From positions 124,001 through 188,000 of the forward strand of contig NZ_JACSWB010000147.1 in NCBI RefSeq assembly GCF_016888135.1: DNA of 64,000 bases, read 5' to 3'. Numbering within the stretch: the stretch's first letter is position 1; each line of letters opens with the position of its first letter. Shown piece by piece: positions 36,659-49,080 of the stretch. The notes below the pieces were generated by a model. The model saw nothing but the letters and a program-made list of their open reading frames with translations. It was not told where the DNA came from and made no database searches. This DNA is from Leptolyngbya sp. CCY15150. Its GTDB lineage: Bacteria > Cyanobacteriota > Cyanobacteriia > RECH01. The position numbers were made by a program, and so were the translations under genes.

Positions 36659-37882
36659 ATGGCCGTTCCATCCCTAACTCCTCTCCCTGTCCATCGCTCT
36701 CGGATTCGTTCATCGATTCAAGCGCTGCAGCCCCAGCTAGTAGACTGGCGGCGTACCCTACACCAGCAGCCTGAACTGGCGTTTCATGAACGGCACACCG
36801 CTCAGGTGATTGCCCAGCAGCTTCAGGCTTGGGGGATCGAGCATCAGACGGAAGTTGCCCAAACGGGGATTTTGGCGGTCATCCAAGGCGATCGCCCCGG
36901 GCCGGTATTGGCCATTCGCGCCGATATGGATGCCCTGCCCATTCAGGAAGCCAATGAGGTGCCCTACCGCTCCCAGCGAGATGGGCTGATGCATGCCTGT
37001 GGCCATGATGGCCACGTGGCGATCGCTCTGGGAACGGCGTTTTACCTGGCCCAGCACCGGGCCCAGTTGGCCGGCACCGTGAAGATCTTGTTTCAACCGG
37101 CGGAGGAGGGCCCCGGCGGAGCCAAGCCGATGATTGAGGCCGGGGCGCTAGAAAACCCGCGTCCTGATGCGATTATTGGCTTGCACTTGTGGAATAATTT
37201 GCCCCTGGGAACGGTGGGGGTGCGCAGCGGTGCCCTGATGGCGGCGGTGGAATTGTTTGACTGCATGATTCAAGGGCGGGGTGGCCATGGAGCCATGCCC
37301 CACCAAACGGTGGATGCACTTGTGGTGGGTGCCCAGGTGGTGAATGCTCTGCAGACGATCGTGGCCCGCAACCTCGATCCCCTCACCTCCGGGGTGGTGA
37401 CGGTGGGTAGCTTCCATGCGGGTAAAGCCCACAACGTCATTGCCCATCGAGCTGAACTGAGCGGTACGGTGCGCTACTTTGATCCGGCTCTGGATGGCTT
37501 TTTTGGCAAACGGATCGATGATGTGATTGCTGGGGTCTGCCAAAGCCATGGCGCGACCTATGATCTGAACTATTGGCAGCTCTACCCAGCGGTGATCAAC
37601 GATGGGGCGATCGCTGACCTAGTGCGATCGGTTGCAGAACAGGTGGTGGAACCGGGGCTGGGGGTGGTGCCCAACTGCCAGACCATGGGCGGTGAAGATA
37701 TGTCCTTTTTCCTACAGCAGGTGCCCGGCTGCTACTTCTTTTTGGGATCGGCAAATCCTAGCCTAGATCTGGCCTATCCTCACCACCATCCCCGCTTTGA
37801 CTTCGACGAAACGGCCCTGAGTATGGGCGTTGAAATCTTTATCCGTTGCGTGGAACGCTTCTGCTCTTCTGCCTTGGGGTAG
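36659..37882 (+). CDS. M20 amidohydrolase (N-acyl-amino-acid type)
   Basis: A 407-residue M20D amidohydrolase. Metal ligands and active site are seen in ADMDALPIQEANEVPYRS, HACGHDGHVAIALG, the catalytic Glu pair in FQPAEEGPGGAKPMIEAGAL, GLHLWNNLPLG, and the C-terminal GGEDMSFFLQQVPG and YPHHHPRFDFDE. The enzyme hydrolyses N-acyl amino acids or related conjugates; the family also contains indole-acetyl-amino-acid hydrolases. A second, different M20 gene lies at 42937-44115. Confidence 0.92.
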   Translation: MAVPSLTPLPVHRSRIRSSIQALQPQLVDWRRTLHQQPELAFHERHTAQVIAQQLQAWGIEHQTEVAQTGILAVIQGDRPGPVLAIRADMDALPIQEANEVPYRSQRDGLMHACGHDGHVAIALGTAFYLAQHRAQLAGTVKILFQPAEEGPGGAKPMIEAGALENPRPDAIIGLHLWNNLPLGTVGVRSGALMAAVELFDCMIQGRGGHGAMPHQTVDALVVGAQVVNALQTIVARNLDPLTSGVVTVGSFHAGKAHNVIAHRAELSGTVRYFDPALDGFFGKRIDDVIAGVCQSHGATYDLNYWQLYPAVINDGAIADLVRSVAEQVVEPGLGVVPNCQTMGGEDMSFFLQQVPGCYFFLGSANPSLDLAYPHHHPRFDFDETALSMGVEIFIRCVERFCSSALG

Positions 37883-37963
37883 GATGATTCTAGGCTACTT
37901 ATGGGCCTACGATATTTTGATTATTCTCCTGGGCGATCGCCCCTCGTTCTTCATATGTGAGCC

Positions 37964-38584
37964 ATGCTGAATCCAGATCCCGAAATTCGTCGGTTGCTCG
38001 ATCTCATGCCAGCCTCTGGGCGCATGGTTACCAAACTGGTCAGCCGCCCGGAGCAGTCAGCGGTGGTGGATGTGACCTTTCCTCTGCCTTGGCACCGCAC
38101 CCGTCCGATCAACGTGAATTTTGATCTATGGGGACAGCTTTCTCGTCCCCAGCGCGATCTTATGCTGTTGCGTACCGTCGCTTGGCTGACGTCCATTCGC
38201 TGGTTCCAGCCCAGCATCTACCAAGGACTCGTGCTGGCGGGCGCAGTGGGTACGTTGATCGAACTGAGCCAGGGAGATGCGATCGGTGCGGTGACGGCCG
38301 GAGGCTTGACTGCCCTGGCCGGCACGCAAATTTGGCGCGGGAGTCGCAGCCCCCAGTTGGAGCTGGAGGCGGATGAAGCGGCCCTGCGGGTGGCCCAGCG
38401 TCGGGGCTATACGGAACCAGAGGCCGCCCGCCATTTGGTGGATGCTATTGAGGTGGTGGCGGCTATCGAACGCCGTCCAGGGTTGGATTTTACCGAGCTG
38501 CTGCGCTGCCAAAATCTGCGGGCGATCGCTGGTAGTTCGTCCATGGGCGTTCCTGACCCCATGCGGCGATCGCTCAACCGTTAA
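37964..38584 (+). CDS. DUF3318-type cyanobacterial protein
   Basis: A 206-residue protein starting MLNPDPEIRRLLDLMPASGR. A conserved basic-hydrophobic core (LPWHRTRPINVNFDLWGQLS, then DLMLLRTVAWLTSIRWFQPS) and one or two hydrophobic stretches (about 90-125) are the features of the DUF3318 family, which is common in cyanobacteria and has no known function. The C-terminal third is helical and charged (LELEADEAALRVAQRRGYTE). The gene overlaps the convergent miaA by 11 bp at its 3' end. Confidence 0.8.
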   Translation: MLNPDPEIRRLLDLMPASGRMVTKLVSRPEQSAVVDVTFPLPWHRTRPINVNFDLWGQLSRPQRDLMLLRTVAWLTSIRWFQPSIYQGLVLAGAVGTLIELSQGDAIGAVTAGGLTALAGTQIWRGSRSPQLELEADEAALRVAQRRGYTEPEAARHLVDAIEVVAAIERRPGLDFTELLRCQNLRAIAGSSSMGVPDPMRRSLNR

Positions 38585-39533
38585 CCGGCTCTAGGTGAAC
38601 CGACTCTAGATCCTTAGCGTGATCAAGAAAGTGAACCTGAAGATCCCGCCAGACCTGATCGATCAGATCCGGTGCATCGCTGTCAAACCAATGAATTCGC
38701 TGATCGGCCCGAAACCAGGTGCGCTGCCGTTTGGCAAACTGACGGGTGTGTAGCGCAATCAGTTGCTCAGCTTCTGGGAGAGAGGTGGTTCCTGCGAGGT
38801 AGTCTTTGATGTCTTGATAGCCCAGGGTGCTGAGCAACGGTAGATCCCTGCCGTAGCGATCGCATAGACCTGCCACTTCCTCTACCAAGCCCTGCTCCAG
38901 CATCTGGGCCGTGCGTTGCTCAATGCGCTGCTGGAGGCGATCGCTGTCGGCGAGGCAATCCAGGCCAATCTGATAAATAGGATAGGTGGGCGGCTGCTCG
39001 CCCTGCTGGGATGAGAGGGGAATGCCCGTGGTGTAGAACACTTCCAGGGCGCGGATGGTGCGGGTTTTATCATGGGCATGGATGCGTTGGCCAGCGATCG
39101 CGTCCACTTGGCGCAACATCGCATAACATTGAGATTGGCCAAGGGCTTGGAGTTGCGATCGCAACTCAGGATTGGGAGCCACTCGGGGAATGAGGAGGCC
39201 ATTAACAATGGCTTTGATGTACAGTCCCGAGCCGCCCACCAGCAAGGGAACTCTTGCCCATCCACGGGTGGAGCGATGGATCTGGTCAATCACGGTGGTC
39301 GCCCGCTCTTGGTAGCCCGCCAAGGTCAGGGTCTCGGTGGGGTCGCAGATATCCAGCAGATGGTGGGGCACCTGCATCTGATCTGCCTTGGATGGTTTCG
39401 CGGTTCCAATGTCCAATTCCCGGTAAACCTGCCGCGAGTCGGCATTGATGATGCAGCTCTGCAGCCGCTGGGCCAGCTCTACCGCCAACCCCGATTTGCC
39501 CGTCGCGGTTGGGCCACACACTACAATTAACAT
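38574..39533 (-). CDS. miaA: tRNA dimethylallyltransferase
   Basis: A 319-residue protein. It adds dimethylallyl to A37 of tRNAs reading UNN codons. The P-loop GPTATGKSGLAVELAQRL is at 7-24, DSRQVYRELDIGTAKP at 36-51, LVGGSGLYIKAIVNGL near 105-120, and the C-terminal HTRQFAKRQRTWFR is typical. Length is standard. It converges with the DUF3318 gene (11 bp overlap) and is divergent from gyrB. Confidence 0.96.
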   Translation of the reverse strand: MLIVVCGPTATGKSGLAVELAQRLQSCIINADSRQVYRELDIGTAKPSKADQMQVPHHLLDICDPTETLTLAGYQERATTVIDQIHRSTRGWARVPLLVGGSGLYIKAIVNGLLIPRVAPNPELRSQLQALGQSQCYAMLRQVDAIAGQRIHAHDKTRTIRALEVFYTTGIPLSSQQGEQPPTYPIYQIGLDCLADSDRLQQRIEQRTAQMLEQGLVEEVAGLCDRYGRDLPLLSTLGYQDIKDYLAGTTSLPEAEQLIALHTRQFAKRQRTWFRADQRIHWFDSDAPDLIDQVWRDLQVHFLDHAKDLESVHLEPVNG

Positions 39534-39749
39534 ATCAGTACAAATGTATTAATTAACCCCATGGGTCGATACAATAGGGTTGGAACACCAGGGTTGAGGC
39601 ACTCGGTTGGGAACCATGATCGTCGTCGCTAAGGGCGATCGCTGCCTCTCCCGTCAACCCCCTTCAGGTAAGCCTTTAACCACCCCCACAGTAAAACTTA
39701 TCTGAAATCCATCTAAAATCGCCCTCAAGCCTTTTGTGTTAGAATTTAG

Positions 39750-41747
<1,998 letters not shown>

Positions 41748-41946
41748 CTATCCAGCGATCTTGCTGGCTATAGCTGGTGGATCCATAAGCGATCGCGTTT
41801 CTGTGGAACCTGTCTATCCTAGGAACGCGATCGCTCTCAGTTAGTGATGAGCGGCAGAATATCTCGACCGCAATATCTCGACCGCAAGATTGGGAAGCCT
41901 ACTATCTACCTTCTAGAGAAAGATTGGCAGGATGTCCCAGACGATC

Positions 41947-42378
41947 TTAGACAGAATTAAAGCGGGGATGGTCTCGTAGGGTACTGGGCTCAAATTCATG
42001 CACCCAGCGCACAAAGGATTGGGATACGCCGCGCAGATCGTTTTGGCGAACCAGCAGGGCGATGTAATTGGCTTTTTGCTTCACCACGATGGCAAAGTAG
42101 CCGCTGCCATGGATGATGGCGTGGCTAAAGCCCTCCAGCCGCAGCGATGACATCAGCAGCGATCGCAGCCCTAGGGCCTGGAAGATGGTTTGAACCCAGC
42201 CAATATCACCACTTTCTGGGGTAGTAAAATACTCTTTCGGCAGCCCGCTGGGGTCAAAAATAGCGGCACCGATCACCGAGTCTGCGTAGGTGTCAGGCGG
42301 GGATGTACCTGGGCTCATAGGGGGTAAGGACATAGTCAACGGGTCATCAGAATTCAGCAACATGGTAGGGTCACCCAT
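41947..42378 (-). CDS. conserved cyanobacterial protein, Roadblock/LC7-like
   Basis: A 143-residue protein. The first about 35 residues are Pro/Ser rich. The rest (SVIGAAIFDPSGLPKEYF, WVQTIFQALGLRSLLMSSLR, GFSHAIIHGSGYFAIVVKQK) is an alternating strand-helix pattern that I associate with small cyanobacterial proteins of the Roadblock/LC7 type, used in GTPase or motility complexes. This fold assignment is tentative. The start could be M1 (42378) or M6 (42363). It is a single gene on the minus strand. Confidence 0.65.
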   Translation of the reverse strand: MGDPTMLLNSDDPLTMSLPPMSPGTSPPDTYADSVIGAAIFDPSGLPKEYFTTPESGDIGWVQTIFQALGLRSLLMSSLRLEGFSHAIIHGSGYFAIVVKQKANYIALLVRQNDLRGVSQSFVRWVHEFEPSTLRDHPRFNSV

Positions 42379-42936
42379 ATCAGCCAGTTATGTACACTAG
42401 AGAAATCATGTGCTTGTCAAACGATACCCGACGCGACACTGATCGCTCTTCTCGAAATACGACCTACCCATATCGACGATGAAGCCGAGTTGCTTCTCCA
42501 TGGCTAGTACTGAGTCGCACAATCTAGTCCTATTGTCTCGTATTTCGATCGGAGTTGTAATCTTTCCATCGGCTAGCTATGGCTAACCTGCGCGTCACAT
42601 CGTTCAAAAAAACGTGTGTAGAGCGCTGTAGCTGTCGCCGTCAGGGTAACGAAATCATCCTAGAAATCTCTGCGACGTGATTATAAATGAATGGCGCAAT
42701 CTGACTGATCCACTAACGGCGGAGTCCAGATCTTACCGATTACACCCTCATTGATGTCCTTGTAGATGGCTCGCTTCGTCGCCATCACTCACCAAAAAGC
42801 TATCTCCCTGACTCTACTAGTCTAGGCAGGGGCGATCGCCTCCGACGACCGTGAAAATGCTTGGTCTAGCATAATGCTCTATAAATCTTTCATAAATATG
42901 CTCTGTGGCTCTATATTCATGGCTGCCTAGGCAAGA
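42379..42936. other. 558-bp gap with an inverted repeat
   Basis: No gene or RNA could be supported. TCGAAATACGA at 42452-42462 and TCGTATTTCGA at 42538-42548 form an exact 11-bp inverted repeat with a 75-base interval. A HIP1 site is near 42832. Confidence 0.5.
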
Positions 42937-44115
42937 TTATGGCTGCTGCTGCCAATACAAATAGGCGCTGTAGGCCAGGGTGACTACGCCAGTGACGATC
43001 GCCATCTCATTCACCTGAAACTGTGGATGATGCAGGGGATAGTTGGGCTGATCGTCGTAGCCTACTCCCAGGCGAAACATGGTGCCGGGAGCATGTTCTA
43101 GGTATAGGGCAAAATCTTCTGCCCCCAGGGATGGTTCATCTAAGCGTTGGATGCGATCGCTGCCCCAGGCCTCCTGAGCGGCAAGTTCAACCACTTGCGT
43201 GAGAGATGGGTCATTTTGCACCGACGGCACCCCGCGCCGATAGTTGACGGTGTAGCGCGCTCCATACATTTGGCAGACACCATCGACAATGGACTCTACC
43301 CACCCCGGCAACTCGGCACTGGTTTCAGGATGGAGCGATCGCACCGTACCCACCAGCCGCACTTGATCGGCGATGACATTGGGAGCCCGACCGCCGCTGA
43401 TTTGCCCAATGGTTAACACCACAGGTCGGAGGGGATTATGGGTGCGGCTAATGGCCTGCTGCAGCGTGGTGACTACCTGGGCCGCAATCCAAATGGCGTC
43501 GATCGCCTCATGGGGACGAGCGCCATGGCCAGACTCTCCCAAAATGACAATTTCTAAATCATCCGCCGCCGCCGTCAGCGCTCCATAGCGAATCCCAACG
43601 CAGCCGCCCAAGATTGATGGAAAGGTATGCACCCCAAGAATGGCGCTCACATGATGCATGGCACCATCCCGGATCATCCAAGAGGCTCCCTGGGCCGTTT
43701 CCTCGGCGGGTTGAAACAAGAAGCGCACGCGTCCGGGTAGCGGATCAATCTGGGAAAGCACCATGGCAGTGCCCAGCCCTACCGTGGTGTGAACATCATG
43801 ACCGCAGGCGTGCATCATGCCTTTAAATCGCGATGTATAGGCTACATTGGTGCGCTCTTGAATGGGCAGGGCATCCATATCGGTGCGAATGGCTAGGAGG
43901 CGATCGTCTTGCCCTAGTCCCTCTAGTTCACCAATCACCCCGGTTTTGCCCACTAGTTCTTGAACGGAGAGCCCGCAGGATGACAAGACCCCGGCCACGT
44001 AGGCCGCTGTTTGATATTCCTGTCCGCTCAGCTCCGGATGGGCATGGATGTGGCGACGAATTTCAATTAACCGAGGAGCCAGTGTTTCTGCAATTTCTTT
44101 GATGCGACTTAACAT
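42937..44115 (-). CDS. M20 amidohydrolase, second copy
   Basis: A 392-residue M20D amidohydrolase, different from the one at 36659 but with the same motif order: IRTDMDALPIQERTNVAYTS, HACGHDVHTTVGLG, FQPAEETAQGASWMIRDGAM, GESGHGARPHE and the C-terminal GAEDFALYLEHAPG and YPLHHPQFQVNE. All metal-binding residues are present. The preferred substrate cannot be read; N-acyl amino acid or a related amide. It is a single gene. Confidence 0.91.
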   Translation of the reverse strand: MLSRIKEIAETLAPRLIEIRRHIHAHPELSGQEYQTAAYVAGVLSSCGLSVQELVGKTGVIGELEGLGQDDRLLAIRTDMDALPIQERTNVAYTSRFKGMMHACGHDVHTTVGLGTAMVLSQIDPLPGRVRFLFQPAEETAQGASWMIRDGAMHHVSAILGVHTFPSILGGCVGIRYGALTAAADDLEIVILGESGHGARPHEAIDAIWIAAQVVTTLQQAISRTHNPLRPVVLTIGQISGGRAPNVIADQVRLVGTVRSLHPETSAELPGWVESIVDGVCQMYGARYTVNYRRGVPSVQNDPSLTQVVELAAQEAWGSDRIQRLDEPSLGAEDFALYLEHAPGTMFRLGVGYDDQPNYPLHHPQFQVNEMAIVTGVVTLAYSAYLYWQQQP

Positions 44116-44434
44116 GAATACCCTTCACTCGTTCACCAGATGTAGCATTTTTCCCGCGATCGCCTCGTTCACAGCGCTCAGTCTTAACGCAGGATGTTTC
44201 TAGTATTCCATTCGCGTTGGAGTTGTGCCATTCAGGGCGATCGCTGCTGCCGACATGGGCGCAATGTAGGGATAGAGAGATCCGCTAGGTATAGACAGCC
44301 CAGATACAGATGAACCTATGCGAATCCTAGGCCTAGTGCCATCATAGAGAAAGACTGCATGGGGCATGTATCCCGGCTGACATGCGATCGCCTACTCATG
44401 TTTCCATCCACCCTGCGTTGGCTGCCGTCAAGTT
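44116..44434. other. divergent gap before the RecB-like gene
   Basis: About 320 bp with HIP1 sites. No supported gene or RNA. Confidence 0.5.
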
Positions 44435-45229
44435 ATGACCTATCCTCTCTCCGCAGCTAAGCTTCAGTGCTACGATCGCTGCCCTAAATCTTACTATTTT
44501 CGCTATGAACGAAAGCTTCCGGGGACGGCCTTCTTTGGTTCGGCTGCGTTGGGAACATCGCTCCATCAAGCCTTGGCGCAAATTTATCGAGATTGGCACT
44601 ATCAAGACGCTCTGCCGGCCCTAGAGTGGATTGAGCATTGTTGGAACCAGCAGAGCAATGGCCTGAGCAGTAAGCAACTGGAAGAGGGACGGGGAATTCT
44701 GCGGCGGTACTACCATGAGTTCATTATGGCGGAAGCAGCCATGCGTCGGCCGCTGGCGGTGGAGGGGCGCATTCAGGGAACGCTGCAGGTGGAGAATCTG
44801 GAATTTTCGCTGTCGGGGCGCTATGACCGGATTGACTACCTGGATGATGGGCTAGAGCTGATTGACTACAAGTCCACCAAAGATGTCAATCTGAGCGAAT
44901 CGGATGAACTTGACCTACAGATTGGACTGTATTACCTAGCCCTAGAGCAACATTATCAGCGGAGTTTGAAGCAACTGAGCCTCATTTACCTGCGCACGGG
45001 CGATAAGGTGAGTTTTGAGGTGACGCCCTTTCACCGAGAGCGGGTGACGGCCTTGATCAGTGAGCTGGCGCTAGAACTGCGTCACGATCGCCGCTGGCAG
45101 CCGTTTGCCGGAGAACAATGCGATCGCTGTGCCTATGCCAAATATTGCTCCGCTGCCTGCGCCTGCCCCGAACCTTTGCCCGATACGGCTAAGCCCGAAC
45201 CCCAACTCCAGCTTGTGCTAGGGCTCTAG
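44435..45229 (+). CDS. PD-(D/E)XK (RecB-like) nuclease with iron-sulfur cysteines
   Basis: A 264-residue protein of the PDDEXK_1/RecB-like type. Active-site residues: E110, D131 (GRYDRIDYL) and D144-x-K146 (LIDYKSTK). Cys at the N terminus (C12, C16 in LQCYDRCPKSYYF) and the C-terminal CDRCAYAKYC fit the [4Fe-4S] clamp of Cas4/AddB-like nucleases. It starts like other RecB-family single-domain proteins (LSAAKLQCYDRCPK). There are no CRISPR genes nearby, so it is more likely a repair nuclease than Cas4. Confidence 0.88.
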   Translation: MTYPLSAAKLQCYDRCPKSYYFRYERKLPGTAFFGSAALGTSLHQALAQIYRDWHYQDALPALEWIEHCWNQQSNGLSSKQLEEGRGILRRYYHEFIMAEAAMRRPLAVEGRIQGTLQVENLEFSLSGRYDRIDYLDDGLELIDYKSTKDVNLSESDELDLQIGLYYLALEQHYQRSLKQLSLIYLRTGDKVSFEVTPFHRERVTALISELALELRHDRRWQPFAGEQCDRCAYAKYCSAACACPEPLPDTAKPEPQLQLVLGL

Positions 45230-45349
45230 GACTCAATCTAGACGGTGATCATTTGGGAGTTCTACGGTATCTCGACTGTAGGTTAAGCTGACGGTAGACT
45301 TGGATGGCGCGCAAGGCTTCAGGATTAACGCAATATCACGATAACCATC

Positions 45350-46162
45350 ATGCAGACTTGGCAGTGGACAACCTGGGGCGATCGCCGTTATCTCACCTGT
45401 AGCCTGTTGGCCCCATGGCGGCATGGATTTTTTACGCAACAGTTTTGGCCCCAGCTCCCCCAGGATCTGGTGCAGGTGTTTCATCCCCATGCCCAGGTGA
45501 ACCGGGTGAAGCAGGTGCATGGCAACCGGGTGCTGACCCCGAGCGAACTCCAACAGCCGCTCGGGGATGGGCAAGATGATACCCTACATGCTGCTGATGG
45601 TTTGGTTTCTGATGGTGATACGCAGTCTCTCTGGGTCTGTAGTGCTGATTGTGTGCCGGTGTTGATCGGCGATCGCCACACGGGACAGGTGGCGGCCATT
45701 CATGCCGGTTGGCGCGGTACGGCGGCGCGGATTGTGCCCCAAGCGATCGCCCGCCTGCAGTCTCAGGGTAGCTGTCTAGCAGATTTGCAGGTGGCTATGG
45801 GGCCAGCGATCGCTGGCGAGGTGTATCAAGTGTCTAAAACCGTGGCGGCGGAACTGGGTGAAAGCTTGACGGATCGGCCCAAGGAAGATTCAGCCACCGC
45901 ATCCCCCGAGTCGATCGAGAGCGTACTCCAGAAACTACAGAACTTACCCAATCCGCCTATTTACCCCGATGAGCATCCGGAGCGGGTGCGGATTGATGTG
46001 CGGCGCATTAACCAACTGCAGTTAGAGCATCTGGGCTTGGAGCCTCAGCAGGTGGCGATCGCTCCCCACTGCACCTATCAAAGCCCCCAAGACTTCTTTT
46101 CCTACCGCCGCACGAAGCAAAAGCAGGTGCAATGGTCGGGGATTCTTAGCGCCTCTACGTAG
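45350..46162 (+). CDS. pgeF: laccase-domain purine nucleoside phosphorylase (PgeF/YfiH family)
   Basis: A 270-residue protein of the Cu-oxidase_4 family. The zinc site is H57 (KQVHGNRV), C101 (CSADCVPVLI) and H118 (AAIHAGWRGT). Family members act on purine nucleosides or, as PgeF, edit peptidoglycan precursors. A stretch at about 180-215 rich in Pro/Glu/Ser is a lineage insertion. The C-terminal SPQDFFSYRRTKQKQVQWSG is typical. It is 120 bp after the nuclease gene on the same strand. Confidence 0.9.
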   Translation: MQTWQWTTWGDRRYLTCSLLAPWRHGFFTQQFWPQLPQDLVQVFHPHAQVNRVKQVHGNRVLTPSELQQPLGDGQDDTLHAADGLVSDGDTQSLWVCSADCVPVLIGDRHTGQVAAIHAGWRGTAARIVPQAIARLQSQGSCLADLQVAMGPAIAGEVYQVSKTVAAELGESLTDRPKEDSATASPESIESVLQKLQNLPNPPIYPDEHPERVRIDVRRINQLQLEHLGLEPQQVAIAPHCTYQSPQDFFSYRRTKQKQVQWSGILSAST

Positions 46163-46301
46163 ATCTGCTGGCCCTATGCCCGGTTTGGGGGAGCGATCGT
46201 AGACATGCACGCTCAAAGCCGCTCAAGACAGTGGTGCGTTACGGCTTCGCCTAACAGCTCCCTACAAGGCGGTTGATGGAGATTTGAGATCTACCGCATG
46301 G

Positions 46302-46868
46302 CTAGGACAGCAATTTTAGGGAGGGTGCCATGTCGTCTAGAGCCTCATCAAAGGGCGCATCATGGTCTAAGGTTTCACGGTGAGCAAAGGGGGATGGTCG
46401 GGCTCCATCGTCTCCCTGGTGTTGCTGAAGATGATTGAGGGTATCGATGAAGTCTTGGATACCTTGAAACTGACGATATACGGAGGCAAACCGAATATAG
46501 GCAACCTCGTTAAAACGCTGCAACCGTTGTAGAACTAGGTCTCCAATTTCAGTGCTTAAGACTTCGCGGGCAGCTTGCAGTTGCAGTTCTGACTCTAGTT
46601 CATCGACGAAATTCTCGATCTGTTCAGCCGAGACGCCAGTTTTCTCGCAGGCATGAACAATCCCCCGCAAGACTTTGGAACGGTCAAAGGATTCGCGATC
46701 GCCATCTCGCTTGACGACCGTAATGGGGACAAATTCAATGCGTTCATAGGTGGTGAAGCGACGACCACAGCGTAAGCACTCCCGACGGCGGCGCACGCTT
46801 TGCCCCGACTCCGCTGCGCGGGACTCTAGCACGCGATTATTTGTAAACTGGCAAAAGGGACACCGCAT
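46302..46868 (-). CDS. nrdR: transcriptional repressor NrdR
   Basis: A 188-residue protein. NrdR represses ribonucleotide reductase genes. The zinc ribbon has C3, C6, C31 and C34 (MRCPFCQ and [13 protein letters not shown]), and an ATP-cone follows ([20 protein letters not shown] to [18 protein letters not shown]). The C-terminal about 35 residues are a charged extension beyond the usual 150-160 residues. It is downstream of psbB-psbT on the same strand. Confidence 0.95.
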   Translation of the reverse strand: MRCPFCQFTNNRVLESRAAESGQSVRRRRECLRCGRRFTTYERIEFVPITVVKRDGDRESFDRSKVLRGIVHACEKTGVSAEQIENFVDELESELQLQAAREVLSTEIGDLVLQRLQRFNEVAYIRFASVYRQFQGIQDFIDTLNHLQQHQGDDGARPSPFAHRETLDHDAPFDEALDDMAPSLKLLS

Positions 46869-47338
46869 AGTGAAGGCCTTAGATCAAGGTCAATGAGGTC
46901 GGCGGGCGATCGCCTAGGAGCAACCCTATCAGCAGACGGTCAGCCGAGAGTTATGTCGGAGCTATGGTCGCAAACTTAACCCATTTCTGCAACTTGACTA
47001 CCGAATACAAACCCTGACGAATCACCTCCCTTAAGAATACATCCAAGCTACAAAAAGACTCAAATCTAGCCCTTGCCCACTGCAGCTAGTGCTGATTAGC
47101 TCAGGGATGTAGCAAATCTAGATGGTGTACTGTTTCTGATCGACTTGGGTTGATCGGTGTGGGTACGGCAGTAACAATACTTAACACCTACAGACCTGTT
47201 GCTGATTGCTGAACTAGCAGACGCCTCAAATCTGTCCTACAAAAAAAGAGCCGCACCGGTGTGCAACTCTTGTAGACATGATGATTCATGTTGGACTAGG
47301 AGGCACAACGTTTTGTCAACTCTGTGCCAGGGTCTAGC
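46869..47338. other. 470-bp gap between nrdR and psbT
   Basis: Contains the psbT terminator and probably the nrdR promoter. No gene or RNA seen. Confidence 0.5.
47241..47271 (-). terminator. intrinsic terminator of psbB-psbT
   Basis: On the minus strand AAGAGTTGCAC and GTGCGGCTCTT pair around ACCG, followed by TTTTTTT. The stem is about 11 bp (two G-U). It ends about 70 bp after the psbT stop. Confidence 0.88.
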
Positions 47339-47437
47339 CTAGTCTTTGGTAATACGAGGGGGTTCACGAAAGGCGATCGCAAAGAAAATTGTGCCGAGCG
47401 CCCCAATTAAAACCAGAATGTAAGCAACACTTTCCAT
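47339..47437 (-). CDS. psbT: photosystem II protein T
   Basis: A 32-residue protein [20 protein letters not shown] followed by [12 protein letters not shown]. This is the PsbT pattern with one membrane helix (about 3-23). PsbT lies at the photosystem II dimer interface. It is 110 bp after psbB on the same strand and ends in a strong terminator, so the two form one transcript. Confidence 0.96.
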   Translation of the reverse strand: MESVAYILVLIGALGTIFFAIAFREPPRITKD

Positions 47438-47547
47438 GGCTTGACCTTCTTACTACATCTATCTTTAGTCTACAAACAAATGCAAGAAAGACCCAACCTG
47501 AAAGCCATCGACTGGCGATCGCCCTCGGTTGAGTCCTCTTCACATGC

Positions 47548-49080
47548 TTAGATTGCTTCTTTCCGACGGGTAGATTTGTCACCCACCTTCTGGTAGAAGC
47601 CCCATTCCACTTGCTCTTCCGAGAGCTCAGGGTCAACCCCAGCAAACACATCCCGGAACAGAGTCCGAGAGCCATGCCAGATATGACCGAAGAAGAACAG
47701 TAGCGCAAAGACAGCATGACCGTAGGTAAACCAGCCACGGGTGCTGGTACGGAAGACCCCGTCAGAGTTCAGGGTTTCCCGATCAAAGTCAAAGGGCTCA
47801 CCCAACTGGGCTTTACGCGCATAGCGTTTCACCGTTGCTGGATCGTCAAAGGTTTGACCGTTCAATTCCCCTCCCAAGAAGGAGACGGTTACGCCGGTTT
47901 GCTCGAAGCTATACTTCGACTCTGCCCGACGGAAAGGAATATCAGCCCGAATGACACCATCTTGGTCAATCAAGACCACTGGGAAGGTTTCAAAGAAGTT
48001 AGGCAGGCGGCGCACAGAAAGCACACGACCTTCGCCATCGGTGAACGTCGGGTGACCCAGCCAGGTTTGGGCAATTCCGTCGCCCTTATCCATCGCTCCA
48101 GTACGGAACAAACCACCCTTTGCAGGGCTGTTACCCACGTAGTCATAGAAGGCTAGCTTCTCTGGAATTTGAGCCCAGGCTTGCTCTTCAGTTTGCCCAG
48201 CCGCAACGCCTGCCTGAACGCGACGCTCAATTTCTTGCTGGAAGTATCCGCCATCCCACTGATAGCGAGTTGGCCCATAGAGTTCAATGGGAGTAGCTGC
48301 ACTGCCATACCACATGGTTCCTGCAACCACGAAGGCGGCAAAGAACACGGCGGCAATACTGCTCGACAATACAGTTTCGATGTTCCCCATCCGCAAGGCC
48401 TTAAACAGACGCTCGGGAGGACGCACAGCAATATGAAAGAGTCCAGCGATAATTCCGACTACTCCGGCGGCAATGTGATGGGCCACAATGCCCCCTGGGT
48501 TGAATGGATCAAACCCTTCGGGGCCCCAAGCCGGAGCCACAGGCTGAATGCTGCCCGTCACCCCGTAGGGATCGGACACCCACATTCCAGGGCCAAAGAG
48601 ACCCGTGAGGTGGAATGCACCAAAGCCAAAGCACAGTAGACCAGAAAGGAATAGATGAATCCCAAACATTTTAGGTAAGTCTAGTGCTGCTTCGCCCGTC
48701 CGAGGGTCTCTAAACAGCTCTAGATCCCAAAATACCCAGTGCCAACAGGCAGCTAGGAATAGCAGACCAGAAAGAATGATATGGGCGGCTGCTACCCCTT
48801 CAAATGACCAAAACCCTGGATCAACACCCGTTTCACCGGTGATGCTCCATCCACCCCAAGAACCCGTAACCCCTAGGCGTGCCATGAAGGGCATGACGAA
48901 CATGCCTTGCCGCCACATGGGGTTGAGAACTGGGTCGCTTGGATCAAAGATCGCTAGCTCATATAGAGCCATCGATCCAGCCCAGCCTGCCACAAGAGCC
49001 GTATGCATCAAATGCACAGAAATCAGACGACCTGGATCGTTCAGGACGACTGTATGTACGCGGTACCAAGGTAGTCCCAT
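47548..49080 (-). CDS. psbB: photosystem II CP47 chlorophyll-binding protein
   Basis: A 510-residue protein, CP47, a core antenna of photosystem II in the thylakoid membrane. It starts [20 protein letters not shown] and shows six membrane helices with the histidines that bind chlorophyll ([79 protein letters not shown]). The large luminal loop is at about 265-435. Length and start are standard. Confidence 0.98.
   Translation of the reverse strand: MGLPWYRVHTVVLNDPGRLISVHLMHTALVAGWAGSMALYELAIFDPSDPVLNPMWRQGMFVMPFMARLGVTGSWGGWSITGETGVDPGFWSFEGVAAAHIILSGLLFLAACWHWVFWDLELFRDPRTGEAALDLPKMFGIHLFLSGLLCFGFGAFHLTGLFGPGMWVSDPYGVTGSIQPVAPAWGPEGFDPFNPGGIVAHHIAAGVVGIIAGLFHIAVRPPERLFKALRMGNIETVLSSSIAAVFFAAFVVAGTMWYGSAATPIELYGPTRYQWDGGYFQQEIERRVQAGVAAGQTEEQAWAQIPEKLAFYDYVGNSPAKGGLFRTGAMDKGDGIAQTWLGHPTFTDGEGRVLSVRRLPNFFETFPVVLIDQDGVIRADIPFRRAESKYSFEQTGVTVSFLGGELNGQTFDDPATVKRYARKAQLGEPFDFDRETLNSDGVFRTSTRGWFTYGHAVFALLFFFGHIWHGSRTLFRDVFAGVDPELSEEQVEWGFYQKVGDKSTRRKEAI

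Noticed and set aside
44435-45229. Cas4 assignment for the RecB-like nuclease
   Set aside because: The cysteine pattern fits Cas4 but there is no CRISPR array or other cas gene nearby, so a general repair nuclease is preferred.
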